Below, in pieces: positions 10,360-21,622 of a DNA stretch of 64,000 nucleotides. The position numbers were made by a program, and so were the translations under genes. The stretch comes from Manis javanica (lineage: Eukaryota > Chordata > Mammalia > Pholidota > Manidae). The first letter of the stretch is position 1. Each line of letters opens with the position of its first letter. The notes under the pieces were generated by a model that worked only from the letters and a program-made list of their open reading frames with translations, did no database searches and had not been told where the DNA came from. The stretch spans positions 58,907,613 through 58,971,612 of the forward strand of contig NC_133172.1 in assembly GCF_040802235.1 (NCBI RefSeq), written 5' to 3'.

Positions 10360-10580
10360 CATAGACTTGGGCTCAAATCTTGAGTCAGCTGTTCAACAGT
10401 TGGGTGACCTTAAGCAAGTTGTTTAATGTCTCTGCATCTTTTTTCTTTTTCCTCTAAAAACAGGGGCAGTGGTAATGCTAGTCTCATAAAGTTGTTGTAA
10501 TGATTAAACAGGGTAATAATGCAAAGGATTCAGCTACTGCCAGAACTTAGTAAGGGCCCATAAACATAGAGTAATAGTTA
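10360..10580 (+). mobile_element. MIR SINE, sense
   Basis: The MIR order is kept: 'gacttgggctcaaatcttgag', 'gggtgaccttaagcaagttg', 'ctctgcatc', 'taaaaacaggggcagtgg', 'cataaagttgttgtaatgatt' and 'gaacttagtaagggcccataaa'. Confidence 0.8.
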
Positions 10581-10867
10581 TTTTCTTCTTCTGTATCTGA
10601 GCACGCTTACTGTGGAGAGAAGTCACATTTGGTGTCTTTTCTAGGTTGAGGTCAGATGGTGGGAAGGCCAGTGCCATTCTGAATTTTTGCAGCCAGGACT
10701 TGAGGAACTCCTGGATTCAACTGGGGGTGTTCACTGCTGATTGGCTAGTGCTCTCACACTCACGAGCACATGGGGATTTTATCATGGACAAACAACGTTT
10801 ACATCTCCTACTCGTCCTGATAAGAAACACTACTGCTTTTCCCCCACTAAAACTAACAATTATTTAA

Positions 10868-11050
10868 GGCTTCCTACATGCTAGGAAACTACACTGGGCA
10901 ATTTACTTGGATTAACCAATTCAGTCCTTACAATGACTCCATCCTGTGGGTACTATAATCATCTCCATTTTTAGATAAGAAGCCTGGCTTAGAAAGTTAA
11001 CTTTCCCAAAGTCACATGGCTAGCATGTGATGGAACTGAAGGGTCAAAAG
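10868..11050 (-). mobile_element. MIR SINE, antisense
   Basis: Reversed MIR landmarks: 'tacatgctaggaaactacac', 'ttcagtccttacaatgactcc', 'atctccatttttagataag', and 'cccaaagtcacatggctagcatgtgatgg'. Confidence 0.75.
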
Positions 11051-12387
11051 TTGTGTTAAATGGGTAAGGAGCTTAGAAGGGGTGGAGATTGGTTCTTAGT
11101 TATGTTGGGTGCTGCTAACGCCCTTAGTGCCCTTAGGTGTATGGTCTACCCATTCAGGAAATGGAATTGTTGTGATCAACAGAAATGGTAAGATTAGGAC
11201 CCAGGAGGGGAGGCAATCATCCTTCATTCATTCCCAGGTATCCATTGTCATCTATTGTATGTTCAGTTTTGCAGAAGCCCATTGGAAGCTGCCAGACAGT
11301 CTCTCCTCTAGAAGGATCATGAGACCTTCTGGTATCACTGTTACAAGTTTCCTAAGCGAGCTACACCAAAGCCTATGGGCCTCATCCAATAAAGGCATAT
11401 CCTTCTGCAATAAGAGAGACTTAAGCAGTGTGTCAATGTCCTTTGTTGAAATGTTCTTTATTATAATTATGAAGGGTTTAAATCATCAACATTTCCTGCT
11501 TAAAAACTGCACTTGACAATTATATTTCTATGCAAGACTGGGGAAGAGATGGTGCATCAATGTTTCAGAGAAGGTAAAAGAACACTAATCCAGTGTTACA
11601 TGGGTGTTCGTTTCTGTCTTGAATGAAATGATAAGAGGGGACAGAACATTCTCCCTCTTGGGGCAGCTGTGAATGGACACCCGAAAGCACAAGGAGGCAG
11701 AGGCTGGAAGCCGAGCGGGTAGCGCTCGACACCGGGATGCATACGCAGCAGAGGGAAAGCGGAAGATGCAGCCCATTTCTGTCTTGTGTTCTGTGGCTTC
11801 TGCTTCACTGTTAACTGGGGGTGAAATTCCTGCCTTGTTGAGAGATGGGAGACAACCCCACCTTGGGAGCCTCTGAAGAGAAGCTGTGGGAGGCAGGAGT
11901 GGGGCCGACATAAAGAAGCCCCTGTCCCTCCAGGACTCACCATGTAGGACACAGAGCTGTACCAAGACCTTCCCTTCCTCAGACTTCTGACGGCCTTTGT
12001 CCACAAAGACTTTGAAAATGAGAATGTCATCAAGTAAAACATCCTAAGATCGAAAGTGAGAAGATAAAAAAGAGATACTATGCAAACACTATTCATAAGG
12101 AAGTTGGTATGGCCCTACCAATGCCGGACAAAGTCAACTGTAAGGCAAGAAACAGCATTTTGTACAGTGTGTACCTCACACACCCCAACTGGAGCCTGGA
12201 TGTTTCTGCTCTGTGATTCCTGGCCACTCCGCTCTCTCTGATCTGCCCTGGGGGTACAAATGCCAAACTAGATCATGGCTGTCCCCTTTGCCCACCCAAC
12301 CCACACTGTTCAAAGGAAGTAGGCCTGCTTCAACCCCACACCTTAGGTTTTCTTTCCCTGCACAGCCACTGCATTAGCAACTCCTCC
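11051..12387. other. Intergenic sequence with no supported feature
   Basis: I looked for exons in the longer open frames at 11.1-11.5 kb (+) and 11.6-12.1 kb (-). They have no recognisable protein family and no repeat family is clear, so I leave the stretch unassigned. Confidence 0.4.
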
Positions 12388-12615
12388 GCCCGAACAAGTT
12401 TTTCTTGAGTTCCTACCAAGTGCCAGGTGTGGTGCTAGGCACTGGGGGCATATCTGGGAACAAGTCAGATGGATCCCTGCTCTCCTGGGAATCGACAGTA
12501 TACCGGGGAAGATAAACATGCAGCCACTAAATAAATAGTTGTTTGGTGGAAACGTTTGATGGAAATTTCCTCAGTGCTATTAAGTTCGAGGGAGACTTAT
12601 TTGCCCATAACAAGG
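12388..12615 (-). mobile_element. L2 LINE 3' end, antisense
   Basis: Reversed L2 landmarks: 'ttgagttcctaccaagtgccagg', 'gtgctaggcactgggggcat', 'aagtcagatggatccctgc' and 'gggaagataaac'. The part 12520-12595 is similar to 16645-16715, which suggests the second region also derives from L2. Confidence 0.7.
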
Positions 12616-14450
12616 GGTTCTTAATTTTAGCTGTTTCACACCAGGTCTACAACCACCAAGCCAACGGCCACTGGTTCTTCTGAAAAGAAGCCAATGAAGG
12701 ATGAAACCCTTGGCAACCGGCCCCAGGAGCTGTCATGAGGGTGACAGCTCTCCTCTGAACGTCACTGCTTGACACTTCAGGCTGCTCAAGTTATTTTAAT
12801 CCTAGGCTCTCAAAAGAAGTGACTCTAATCCCCCATCTGACATCTGTGGGGGACACACAGTTCTGACCAGACCTGATCATAAAGTCAGCCCTAACCTAGG
12901 GCTCAGCACCCAGGTCCACAGGCCCTGGACCACAAGTTGGAGCATGTGTTCTGGTCTGAGATGACAAGTCACAGAATCAGTTTGATCTGATAATTTGTTT
13001 TGAAATACCTGAATCCAAGCCAGGTAGCAGAGGACTGAGAGGGAATATCTCAGGCCAAAGCTGAATGGATAGATGGAACTTGCCAGGCGGGGGTTATAGC
13101 TGATTTTATGCCATTTAGCTGGCTGAACTTCAGAAGCGGGCCTTAGTGAAAGCTGGCTCGTGCCTGGAGGCTGCCTTCTTTCATACCTACTTAGAGAAGC
13201 CTGTGAAATGCTTCACTCTGGCCTTCTGGGACTTCAAGGTCCTGAACACTGTAGGGCTTCTGAGTCCATCCAAAGTCAATGTCCCCTCTGATCTTCCCGA
13301 GGCCAAGTTTTAGCATAGATGCTATCCTTGATGGCACCTTCTGCAAATCAGTAAACAGTTTAACCAATAGTCTGCCAGATGGATACAGTCACAAGAATGC
13401 ATGGCTTGGTAAGGGGACTAAAGGCAGGATTTCAGGCCTCTTACTGCCTCAGCAGGGTATGCTGTGAAATGCACAACCTGTACAACGATGCATGTCAGGC
13501 TTGCCCAGTTCTGTGATCTCCAAGTACACTTTGTCATCCCCTTCTTAGGATGCATACTGCAATGTCCTGTTAGCAGCAGATTCAAGGGGATAAGCAAGTA
13601 GCAACTGGAGAAGGCAGTCATCCAGCTTTGATGCTACCTTTTTCCCCTAGTTCTAATCTTTGATTTTTTAAAAAAAATAAGAGATCAGTTTATGGATAAT
13701 AGCATGGGAAAAACTGGGAAGGTGGCAGGGCCCAGATGAGCTTCCCAGGAATAGACCAACAGACAAACAGAGGGACAGGAAGTAAGGCCAAATGGGTAAG
13801 CAGGTCAGGCCCAGCCTAAGCAGCTATGGCGGGGCTCCAGATCCAGCTCTGTCCTGGGGACGTAGGAATAAGCAGAGCTGACAGGGGCCTCAGTTCTTGC
13901 AGAAACCCCTCTGGGCTCTCTCCTGTCCCTCACCAGCAGGCTGGACCTTTCATGGGCAGTATTTGCAAGGCTTGAGAATGGTTCATTTGGAGGTGGGGGT
14001 ACAGGGTCAAGGCTTTTGGAGGCCTGGGTGGTGTGGGGTGAGCAGCAGCACTGGGGGGATCTGGTCAGGCAACAGGTGCCTGGGGTCAGGCACTGTTCAA
14101 CAGAGCCCCTATATCCAGGGCAGGCCCCCATCCTGCCCCAAACCAACATGGTGCAATACAGTTTCAGGTAGTAAGTTGGTGTCAGGAAAGCTGGAGGCTG
14201 GCAGACAGGCAGGGGCTTAGGGAGAGAAGCCCACAGATGCCCACTAACTCTTGCATGACACAACTCTGCATTTTCCTAAGTCCATTCTTTAATATTTTTT
14301 TCAGGGAGGGTCTGTGAAGAATAGCTCTTGTTGATTTCTGGATCTGTGAACACAAATTTCCTTCCAGAATTCTGCACTCAAATGAACTATCATCAAAAGT
14401 GATTCCATTTTAAACATGAATTCAAGGTCTAGCTCCCAAAGAATTTATCT
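12616..14450. other. Intergenic sequence with no supported feature
   Basis: Open frames at 13.8-14.26 kb on both strands shadow each other in GC-rich sequence and match nothing I know. No repeat family is clear. Confidence 0.4.
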
Positions 14451-14454
14451 TGTC

Positions 14455-15225
14455 TAGATCCACACATGAAGCAGTTTTTTGTTTTTAGGCAATTTTTTAT
14501 AGAGCAGTTTTTGGTTTAGAGCAAAAATGAGGGGAAAGTAGAGATTCCCCATATGGCCCCTCCCCAACACATGCAGAGCCTCCCACGTTATCAGCATCCC
14601 CCCCACATGCTGAAGTTCACTACAGTTGATGAACCTACACTGACACAACACCATCACCTAAAGTCCACAGTTTACCTTAGGCTTCACTCTTGGTGTTGTA
14701 CACTCTATACATTATACAAATATATAATAGCATATAGTAGTGTCACAGCATCATTACTGAGTATATTTACTGCCCCCTAAATCCCTTCTGCTTCATTTCC
14801 CTTCCCCCAACTTCTGGAAACCATTGATCTTTTAACTGTTTACATGATTTTGCCTTTTCCAGAATGTCATGAAGTTGGAATCAGTAGCCTTCTTTTACTT
14901 AGTAGTATGCATTTAAGTTTCCTCCATGTCTTTTTATGGCTTGACAGCTCATTCCTTTTTAGTGCTGAATAGTATTCCAGTGTCTACACATACCACCGTC
15001 TATTTATCCATTCACCTGTTGAAGTTGCTTCTGAGATTTGGCAATTATGAATAAATTGCTGTGAACAGCATGTGCAGGTTTTCATGTTGAACATAAGTTT
15101 TCAGCTCCTTTGGGAAATATCAAGGAGGGCAATTAATTGCTGGGTCATATGATAAGAGCATGTTTAATTTTGTAAAAAATTGCCAAACTGTCTTCCATGT
15201 GGCTGTGCCATGTTGTGTTCCCAGG
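14455..15225 (-). mobile_element. L1 3' half of ORF2/3' UTR, antisense
   Basis: Reversed L1 landmarks: 'acacatgcagagcctccc', 'ggaaaccattgatcttttaac', 'gccttttccagaatgtcatg', 'gctgaatagtattccagtg', 'tatttatccattcacctgttg', 'ggcaattatgaataaattgc', 'ttgctgggtcatatgataag' and 'aattgccaaactgtcttcc'. The reading frame is destroyed. Confidence 0.85.
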
Positions 15226-16084
15226 CCACACAGAGTTTTGATTTCTGCTTATTACTGTGGCTAAGTGTCCTTGGTGGCCACTGAACATTTCGTTGTTTGT
15301 GTTTTGGTTTGGGGAGTAGTCCTGTATCTAGGTAGGCCTCTACCTTGAGCAGACATGTTTAGTCAGGAACACTAGCTAGGCAGAGAAAAGAGCATTTGCA
15401 GAAACCTACTGTGGTGAAAGGTTTGGAGGGAAGGCCCTGGGACTGCAGCCTTGTAAGGGTGAGGGAAAGCTTGTAAGGTGAGATGCAAAGGCAGGTCGAG
15501 GTCACACAGGGCCAGGGTAAGGAGTCTGGGGGTTATTCTCTGTGATGGAAAACCATAGAAGCATTTTCAATTCAAACATGATCAATTTCCACATTTAAAC
15601 ATTAACTTGGCATTTATTGCTGCCTTTCTCATTCTCTTTGCTTATCCAGCTTCTGAGAGGTCTTGATTTTACTTTCATATACGTATGCCTGTTTCCATAG
15701 CCTCCAAGTATTTATATTTTGAGAATGCCTTCCACAATATAAGTGAAAGTTTCTGACACTGCTCTGCAGAAAAGAATAAATCATATCAAAGCACTGGCTT
15801 AACTCCAGGCTATAAATTGCATGATTCATAGGAAGCAAAATATAATTTGCATTAGATTTGGCCAAGTACTTTTAAATTAAAATATATCAAGTAATTATTG
15901 CAACAAATACACTGCAAGGAAAAGAGGGAAACAATATGGAAACTACAGGTAAGAAGATAATTAAAAGAAACATTAATGTGTCACAATGTAGAAACCTTAT
16001 TTTAATCTCAATTTAAGTAAACAAACTATAAAAAATGACATTTATTAGACACTTGGAAAATTAAACACTGGATATTTTATGATA
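15226..16084. other. Intergenic sequence with no clear feature
   Basis: The distal part is A+T-rich and may be an old L1 body, but no landmark is firm. Confidence 0.35.
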
Positions 16085-16345
16085 TTAAGAAATTGTTAAT
16101 TACTTTACATGTGATAATGGTTATTTTAAAAGCCCTTATCTTTTAGACATATATACTAAAATATTTTCATGAAATGGTATCACATTTGAGATCCAATTAA
16201 TATAGAGTAGGATAAGTGGGTGGAAATGTCATAAGGCAGTTATAAATAGATAACTGTTGAAGATAAAAAATGGGCACATGGAAATTTATGATACTATTCT
16301 GTCTCCTTTTGCACAGGTTTGAAATTTTTCACATTAAAGATCTTT
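16085..16345 (+). mobile_element. L1 3' tail, sense
   Basis: The stretch runs 'tactaaaatattttcatgaaatgg', 'tgggtggaaatg', 'tgggcacatggaaatttatg', 'tactattctgtctccttttg' and 'gtttgaaatttttcacatta', as in the tail of L1M elements. Its reverse complement family is seen again at about 50.0-50.3 kb. Confidence 0.65.
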
Positions 16346-16439
16346 TAAAGAAAATAAAAGCAATCTGCAATTTTTATACATTCGTCAAGAAAATATGAAC
16401 TTAATCAATATGAACTTTCCAGATAAAAATTTCTGTGCT

Positions 16440-16560
16440 CCTTTCTCCTGTTCATTTTATATATTAACTATCCACCCACCTATCCATCCACTCATCCTTT
16501 TGTCTATCAGTGTACCTCTCATTCTTGTCTATCATCTGTCTATCTGTCCTTATAGTATCA
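16440..16560 (+). repeat. Degenerate (CATC/CTAT)n tetranucleotide tract
   Basis: Repeated 'ctatccacccac', 'catccactcatc' and 'tctatcatctgtctat' words indicate an old interrupted tetranucleotide repeat. Confidence 0.65.
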
Positions 16561-16859
16561 ATAACGACTGTTCAAGTGCCTGGTTCAGGGTTGCCATCTC
16601 AATCTGAGTCCCCCGGAAGCAGTGGTTGGGACTGAAACTTCAATGTGCAGCAACTAAATCAGCAGTTGTTTGACGGAAAACAGCTGATGGAAAGTTAATC
16701 AGTACTACTACGTTTGTAGGCCCATTTCCCAGTTTGTCTACTTTCTCAGATATTTGTTGCCTGCTTACAAACTGCCCTAAACCTTAGAACTGCAGTATTT
16801 CTTACGACCGTGTGGATCAGATATTTAGACAAAGCACAGAAGGACTGAAAGCTCTTTGT

Positions 16860-16980
16860 CCTCTCGATGGCCCCCTCCTCCCTTGCTTCCTTTTCTTGTT
16901 TCCTTATTTACTTCCTTTATTCCCCCTTCTCTCCTCTCTCCTTCCTTCCTCCCCTCACTTTCCGTTATTTTCGTTTACTC
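16860..16980 (+). repeat. Pyrimidine-rich low-complexity tract
   Basis: The run is dominated by C and T, with repeated CTTCC and CTCCT words and some thymine runs. It has no coding value. Confidence 0.75.
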
Positions 16981-17029
16981 TTTAACAAGAGAGCAAGAGT
17001 AAGCTAGGCTACACTAGATTCTGTGAACT

Positions 17030-17730
17030 GAAAGTACTTTAGAATTAGAATTTCTGAATGAAGATCGTACTAATTCTAGCAATTTAACTTTTAAGTCAAT
17101 ATGTTGCCGACCTACATAATTCATATTCAACAAAGTTCTTCTTTGCTTTATAATTATCATCTTGTGTATTTGAAACCACTGGAATCTATTTAATGATTAA
17201 AAAAATAACCAAAAAACTTCTGGATCTGATTACCTCTGAGGAGGAGTAAGTCAGGGAGACTTCCAGCTTTCCTCAATTTTGCTCTCCAGCTGCTATGTAT
17301 TAAAACTCAGAAATGATCCAATTTCTGATTTGAAAGTTGCTGTCTGCCAGTGATGAATGGGTGCTGGTTTTCAGGCCATCTGTCATCTGCGCTGCTAACA
17401 TCCCAGGTGTCTCTGCCTCTATCATCAGGACAAATTTCACCAACAAGCTTTCTGAGTTCAATGCTGGACACCTCAGGTGCCTATGTCCACACTGGTTTGG
17501 AATGAGAGAAGCAACTTCAGACTTTTAAATTTGGCAGTTCAAAAAATCTTGATGTCAATGTCCCCAGAATAAAGGGCAAGGAGCCATAAACCCTTGACCG
17601 ACATCTCTCCGGTCACCAACCCCAAAGCTGTTGCAGTTCTGGCAGGAATGGTGCAGCGACTAACCCAACATTCTGGCATGACTTTGTTTCCTGAAATTTT
17701 CTGTTTGTTCTCTGGTTTATCCAACCCTCA
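17030..17730 (+). repeat. Copy A of an unclassified ~700-bp direct repeat
   Basis: The stretch aligns collinearly with 20408-21145. Matching blocks, in order, include 'actaattcta', 'taattcat', 'aattttgctct.c', 'ccaatttctgatttg', 'gggtgctgg', 'tgtctc.gcct', 'aaaaatc..gatg.caat' and 'gtttatcc' at the end. I estimate 60-65% identity by eye. It could be an old LTR pair or a duplicated unique segment; I cannot name a family. The minus strand has short open frames in both copies but no known protein. Confidence 0.55.
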
Positions 17731-17744
17731 TTGATGACATGTCC

Positions 17745-19725
17745 TAGCTATTTCAGAAGAAAGGTTTCTAAGACTGAAACTAAGGCAAGAATGTCCACTC
17801 CTACCACTTCCATTTAACATTGAACTGGAAGAACTAACAAGTTCAATAAAGCAAGAAAAGGAAATAAAAGGCATACAGATTGGAAATAAGTAAAATTGCC
17901 TATTCATAGAAACATGATGATGCTCACAGGAAATCCAAATAATCTACAAAAAAATCCCCCAAATTCAAACCCACAAGTACTATTAAGTGTATTTAGCAAA
18001 ATTGTAAGATACAGTATTACAAATATCTATTGTATTTCTGAATACTAGTAATAAACAATTAAAAAACTAAATTTTAATTGTTACTTACAAAAGCACCCCA
18101 AATTTTGAGGTACATAAGAATAAATTTAACATGTGAAAGATCAATAACAACATACACGAAAAACTACAAGAAAATTTGCTCAGAGAAATTAAAGAATTAA
18201 ACAAATGGAGAAAAATACCAGGTTCATGGATTGGAACACTCAATAATTTTTACAATGTCAATTCTCCATATTGACCTACAGAGTCAATGGTATCTCAAAG
18301 AAATTCACAAAAGGCTTTGCTTGTAGAAACTGACATATTGACTCTGAAGCTTAATATAATTGTAAAGGCCTAGAAGAGCCAAAACAATTTGAAAAGGAAG
18401 AACAAAGATGGACAAACACACTACAGGACTTCAAGACTTAAAGCTGTAGTCATGAAGAAGGGCCAATAAGATAAGCATATGGATACATGGCAAAGAACAG
18501 AGAACAAAAAGACCCAAAAACCCAACACCCTATAATAACAGCATTAGTGCCAAGGATTTCAGTAGGGGAAAGGACAATCTTTTAACAAGGAGTGGTGGAG
18601 AAACTGGACATCTGTTTGGGAAAGAAAGAGAAAAGAATCTCAGCCCCTTCCTTATACAATAAACACAAACAACTGCAAAATGAATTACAGACATAATAGT
18701 TAAGACTATATACTTTTAAGAAGAAAATCATCTTAATGTTCAGGTAGGCAAGGATAAAACACAAACACACCAAGAAGAGAATTTAATTAGTAGGACTTCT
18801 ACTAAAACCATCTGCTCTTTGAAAAAAAAAAAACAGCATTGAGATTATGAGAAATAAAACCTAGAAAGATCTACTGGAAACACATGTCTGGCAGAGGACC
18901 TGTATCCAAAATATTTAAGTATTTGCTACTCAGTAAGAAGACAATCAGATTTTTAAAAGGAGCAAAATTGTTGAACAGACTTCACAATAGAAGAGAGAGT
19001 AACCAATGAGCACGTGAGGACATGTGCAACAGTATTGCTCAGCTGGGAAGTACAAATTAAATTACTGCTGAGGCACCACCATACACCCACTGAAATAGCT
19101 GAATAGCTAACAACAAAAAGACTGACAATAACAAGTCATGATGAAGATAAGGGGCAAATGGACCTCTCATTTGAAGATAGAAGCTAAAATGGCATACTCA
19201 CTTTGGAAAACCTTCTTTATCAAAAGAAGCACACCCTACAAGATCCAGCAATTGCATTCTAGGCATTAAGCCAAGATAAATGGAAATATATTTTCACAAA
19301 CACTTACACAAATGTTTATAACATCTTTATTTACGATAGCACAAAAACTTGAGAGCCACAAGACCATTAACAGATGTATAAAATAAATGTTGGTATAGTC
19401 ATAGTATAGAATACTAAGTCAGCACAAAAAGGATCAAACTACAGAAACATGCAACATGGATAAATTTCAAAACATTACGTTGAGCAAGTGAAGTCAGGTA
19501 TAAAAAATACAGACTGTTAAGATTTCATTTTTAGGATATTTCAGAACAGGAAACTAATATGACAGAAACAGATCAGTGGTTGCTGAAGATAGGGGACTGG
19601 AAATTGACTCAGGACAGGCAGGAGGGAACTTTCTAGGGTGGCAATGGTTACCTAGGTGAATATACTTGTCAAAACTCATCAAAATTACACTTAAAATGGG
19701 TGCATCTTATTGTATGTACATTATA
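17745..19725 (+). mobile_element. L1 LINE, 3' half of ORF2 plus 3' end, sense
   Basis: About 2 kb of collinear L1 sequence: 'caagaatgtccactcctaccact', 'agcaagaaaaggaaataaaag', 'aaaataccaggttcatggattgg', 'aggacttcaagacttaaagc', 'caaaaacccaacaccct', 'acaaacaactgcaaaatga', 'ggcagaggacctgtatcc', 'gctgggaagtacaaatta' and 'gatcagtggttgctg'. These blocks correspond to the reverse transcriptase C-terminal region and the 3' end. Many stops and indels are present. It begins right after repeat copy A and ends at a MER2. Confidence 0.9.
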
Positions 19726-20107
19726 CAGCAGTCCCCCTTATCCACAAGGGATGTATTCCAAGACTCCATTGGATGCTCAAACCACATAGTAGCAAACCCC
19801 ATATATTCTGCTTTTGCTATATATACATGCCTATGACAGAGTTTAATTTATAAACTAGACATAATGGGAGACTAACAGTAACTAAAAATAGAATTGTAAC
19901 AATATACTGTAATAGAAGTTATGTGGGGTCTCTCTCAAAATCTTATTGCACCGTACTTACCCTTCCTGTGATGACGTAGGATGAAAAATGCCAGCGTGAT
20001 GAGTTGAGGGAGGGGAATGGCGTAGTCATCATGTCCTATGGGACGATCATCTTCTTTGGGGTAATTGAAACTGTGAAAACTAAAACCATGGATAAGGGGG
20101 ACGGCTG
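19726..20107. mobile_element. MER2 DNA transposon (TcMar-Tigger type), nearly complete
   Basis: The terminal inverted repeats are visible as 'cagcagtcccccttatcc' at the left and 'ggataagggggacggctg' at the right. The inside has the usual 'ttccaagactccattggatgc', 'gtttaatttataaactagac' and 'tatgtggggtctctctc' blocks. A TA lies directly before the left end, as expected for a TA target site. It is non-autonomous and has no ORF. Confidence 0.9.
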
Positions 20108-20407
20108 TCCTTTAAGGTTTACTAATAACAGTTCATTTTACCAGTTGACAGAGCATCAAAATAAACCACCTACAAGCTGAAGATTTGGTCCCAACCTTTT
20201 AAAGGGGTTTTTTAAAAATTTAATCTTCAACTTGAAGCTAATCTTAACTTTTTCCTTGAACCCATCTCAGGGAAGTTTGATGAAGAAAGAGCTTTTCCGT
20301 TTTTCTTCCTCCCTCCCTTTCTTTCTTTCTTAAGAATGAAGGTGCATGTTCTTCATGAAGGAAACTAATAATTTTTTACTTAGAGTTTATATTTGGGTTT
20401 TTAATAA
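20108..20407. other. Spacer between MER2 and repeat copy B
   Basis: This holds a short CT-rich run at 20300-20330 and otherwise nothing recognised. Confidence 0.35.
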
Positions 20408-21145
20408 TCAGAATTTACATAAACATGACTTTCTGGAATAAGTCAGCACTAATTCTAACACTTTTAAGTATGAAAGTCCATAAACTCCAAGTGTGCGTAA
20501 TTCATTCCCCAGAGAGCTTTTCTGAGTTCCTAATGACTACTTTCTCCCTCCTCTGCAATCAGTGGCATCTACTTAGTGGGCTTGTTTTTTGTAATCTCTT
20601 CACTTTTGAGAAGTAAGCTCAGGACGACTTCAGGTGTTCGTTAATTTTGCTCTTCTGCTCCCTGGTATACCCAAAGGAAATACCCAATTTCTGATTTGCA
20701 AATTGTTACCTTCCAACCCACGGGTGCTGGAGGGTGTACTGAAGCCCTCTGCCATCGTCCAGCTGTCTCCGCCTCAACAGAAGGATAAATGATTTCAGCC
20801 TTTCTCTTCCCATTAGAGGGTTCTAATCCAGTGGTTTCCTGCTCGATTCCTGACGTGGGCTCTTTGATGCTTCGGCCACTTCTGCTACAGATGACGGGAG
20901 CAATGTCAGAATCACACATTTGACCATGCGGATTGTAATTTCTAAAAATCCAGATGCCAATTTGCCCAGAATCAAAGAGAGAAAAGCTGTAATGTGCCAG
21001 GCGATTCTTCTGAAAGCAGCTATGGTGTTACCACAGTCCAGTGGAAGAACTCCAGCCTGCAACTTAACATTCTCGGTTTATTTTCTTCCTTGAAATTTCT
21101 CTCAGCAGTATCTGCACCATAGTTTATCCCATACAGGTGATTTCT
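20408..21145 (+). repeat. Copy B of the unclassified ~700-bp direct repeat
   Basis: It is collinear with 17030-17730 (see that entry for blocks). Three adjoining short open frames lie on the minus strand (21202 down to 20641). They have no clear protein family, so I treat the copy as non-coding. The intervening 2.7 kb is L1 plus MER2 plus a short spacer. Confidence 0.55.
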
Positions 21146-21261
21146 CCTGGATGATTCAGAGAAATATATTTTTCTCTCCTCCTTCCAAACCTTGTCATCC
21201 AATTTACCTGGGCCATGAGGGATTCATAGGGATTCAAATAAAGCTTTTCAAACTCATAGTA

Positions 21262-21345
21262 GCCAGAGAAATGCACATAAAAGAAGCCCTACTGAGATGT
21301 CACACCTTGTACATGTAAGATTGGCAAACGTTTTAAAGTTGATAT
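21262..21345 (+). mobile_element. L1 fragment, sense
   Basis: The string 'agccagagaaatgcacataaaag' followed by 'tactgagatgtcacacc' is the familiar L1 ORF2 segment near the reverse transcriptase end. Confidence 0.6.
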
Positions 21346-21488
21346 TTCTATTACATATTGCTACATAACAAACTACCCCCAGGACTGACAGTGCCCTTAA
21401 GATCCTTAGAATCTCTCTTGTGGAATGAAGAGGGTCTAGGAGAGAAACCCTTAAATCTTTCTGACATCTCAAAATCAGAAAATGGTCT

Positions 21489-21622
21489 TAACAGATGGAT
21501 AAAATAAATGTTGGTATAGTCATAGTATAGAATACTGTTCAGCACAAAAAGGATCAAACTACAGAAACATGCAACATGGATCAATTCCAATATATTATGT
21601 TGAGCAAAAGCCAGGTATACTT
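21489..21622 (+). mobile_element. L1 fragment nearly identical to part of the L1 at 19370-19505
   Basis: About 130 bases match 19370-19505 at roughly 90% by eye; the first 90 are almost identical. Both share the same departures from the usual L1 sequence, such as 'ggtatagtcatagtataga' and a shortened 'cagcacaaaaaggatcaaac', so the two are related by duplication or conversion rather than by two separate insertions. Confidence 0.8.

Noticed and set aside
13805..14263. 152-codon minus-strand frame as a possible gene
   Set aside because: It overlaps a plus-strand frame in the same GC-rich stretch and shows no domain, signal or exon context.
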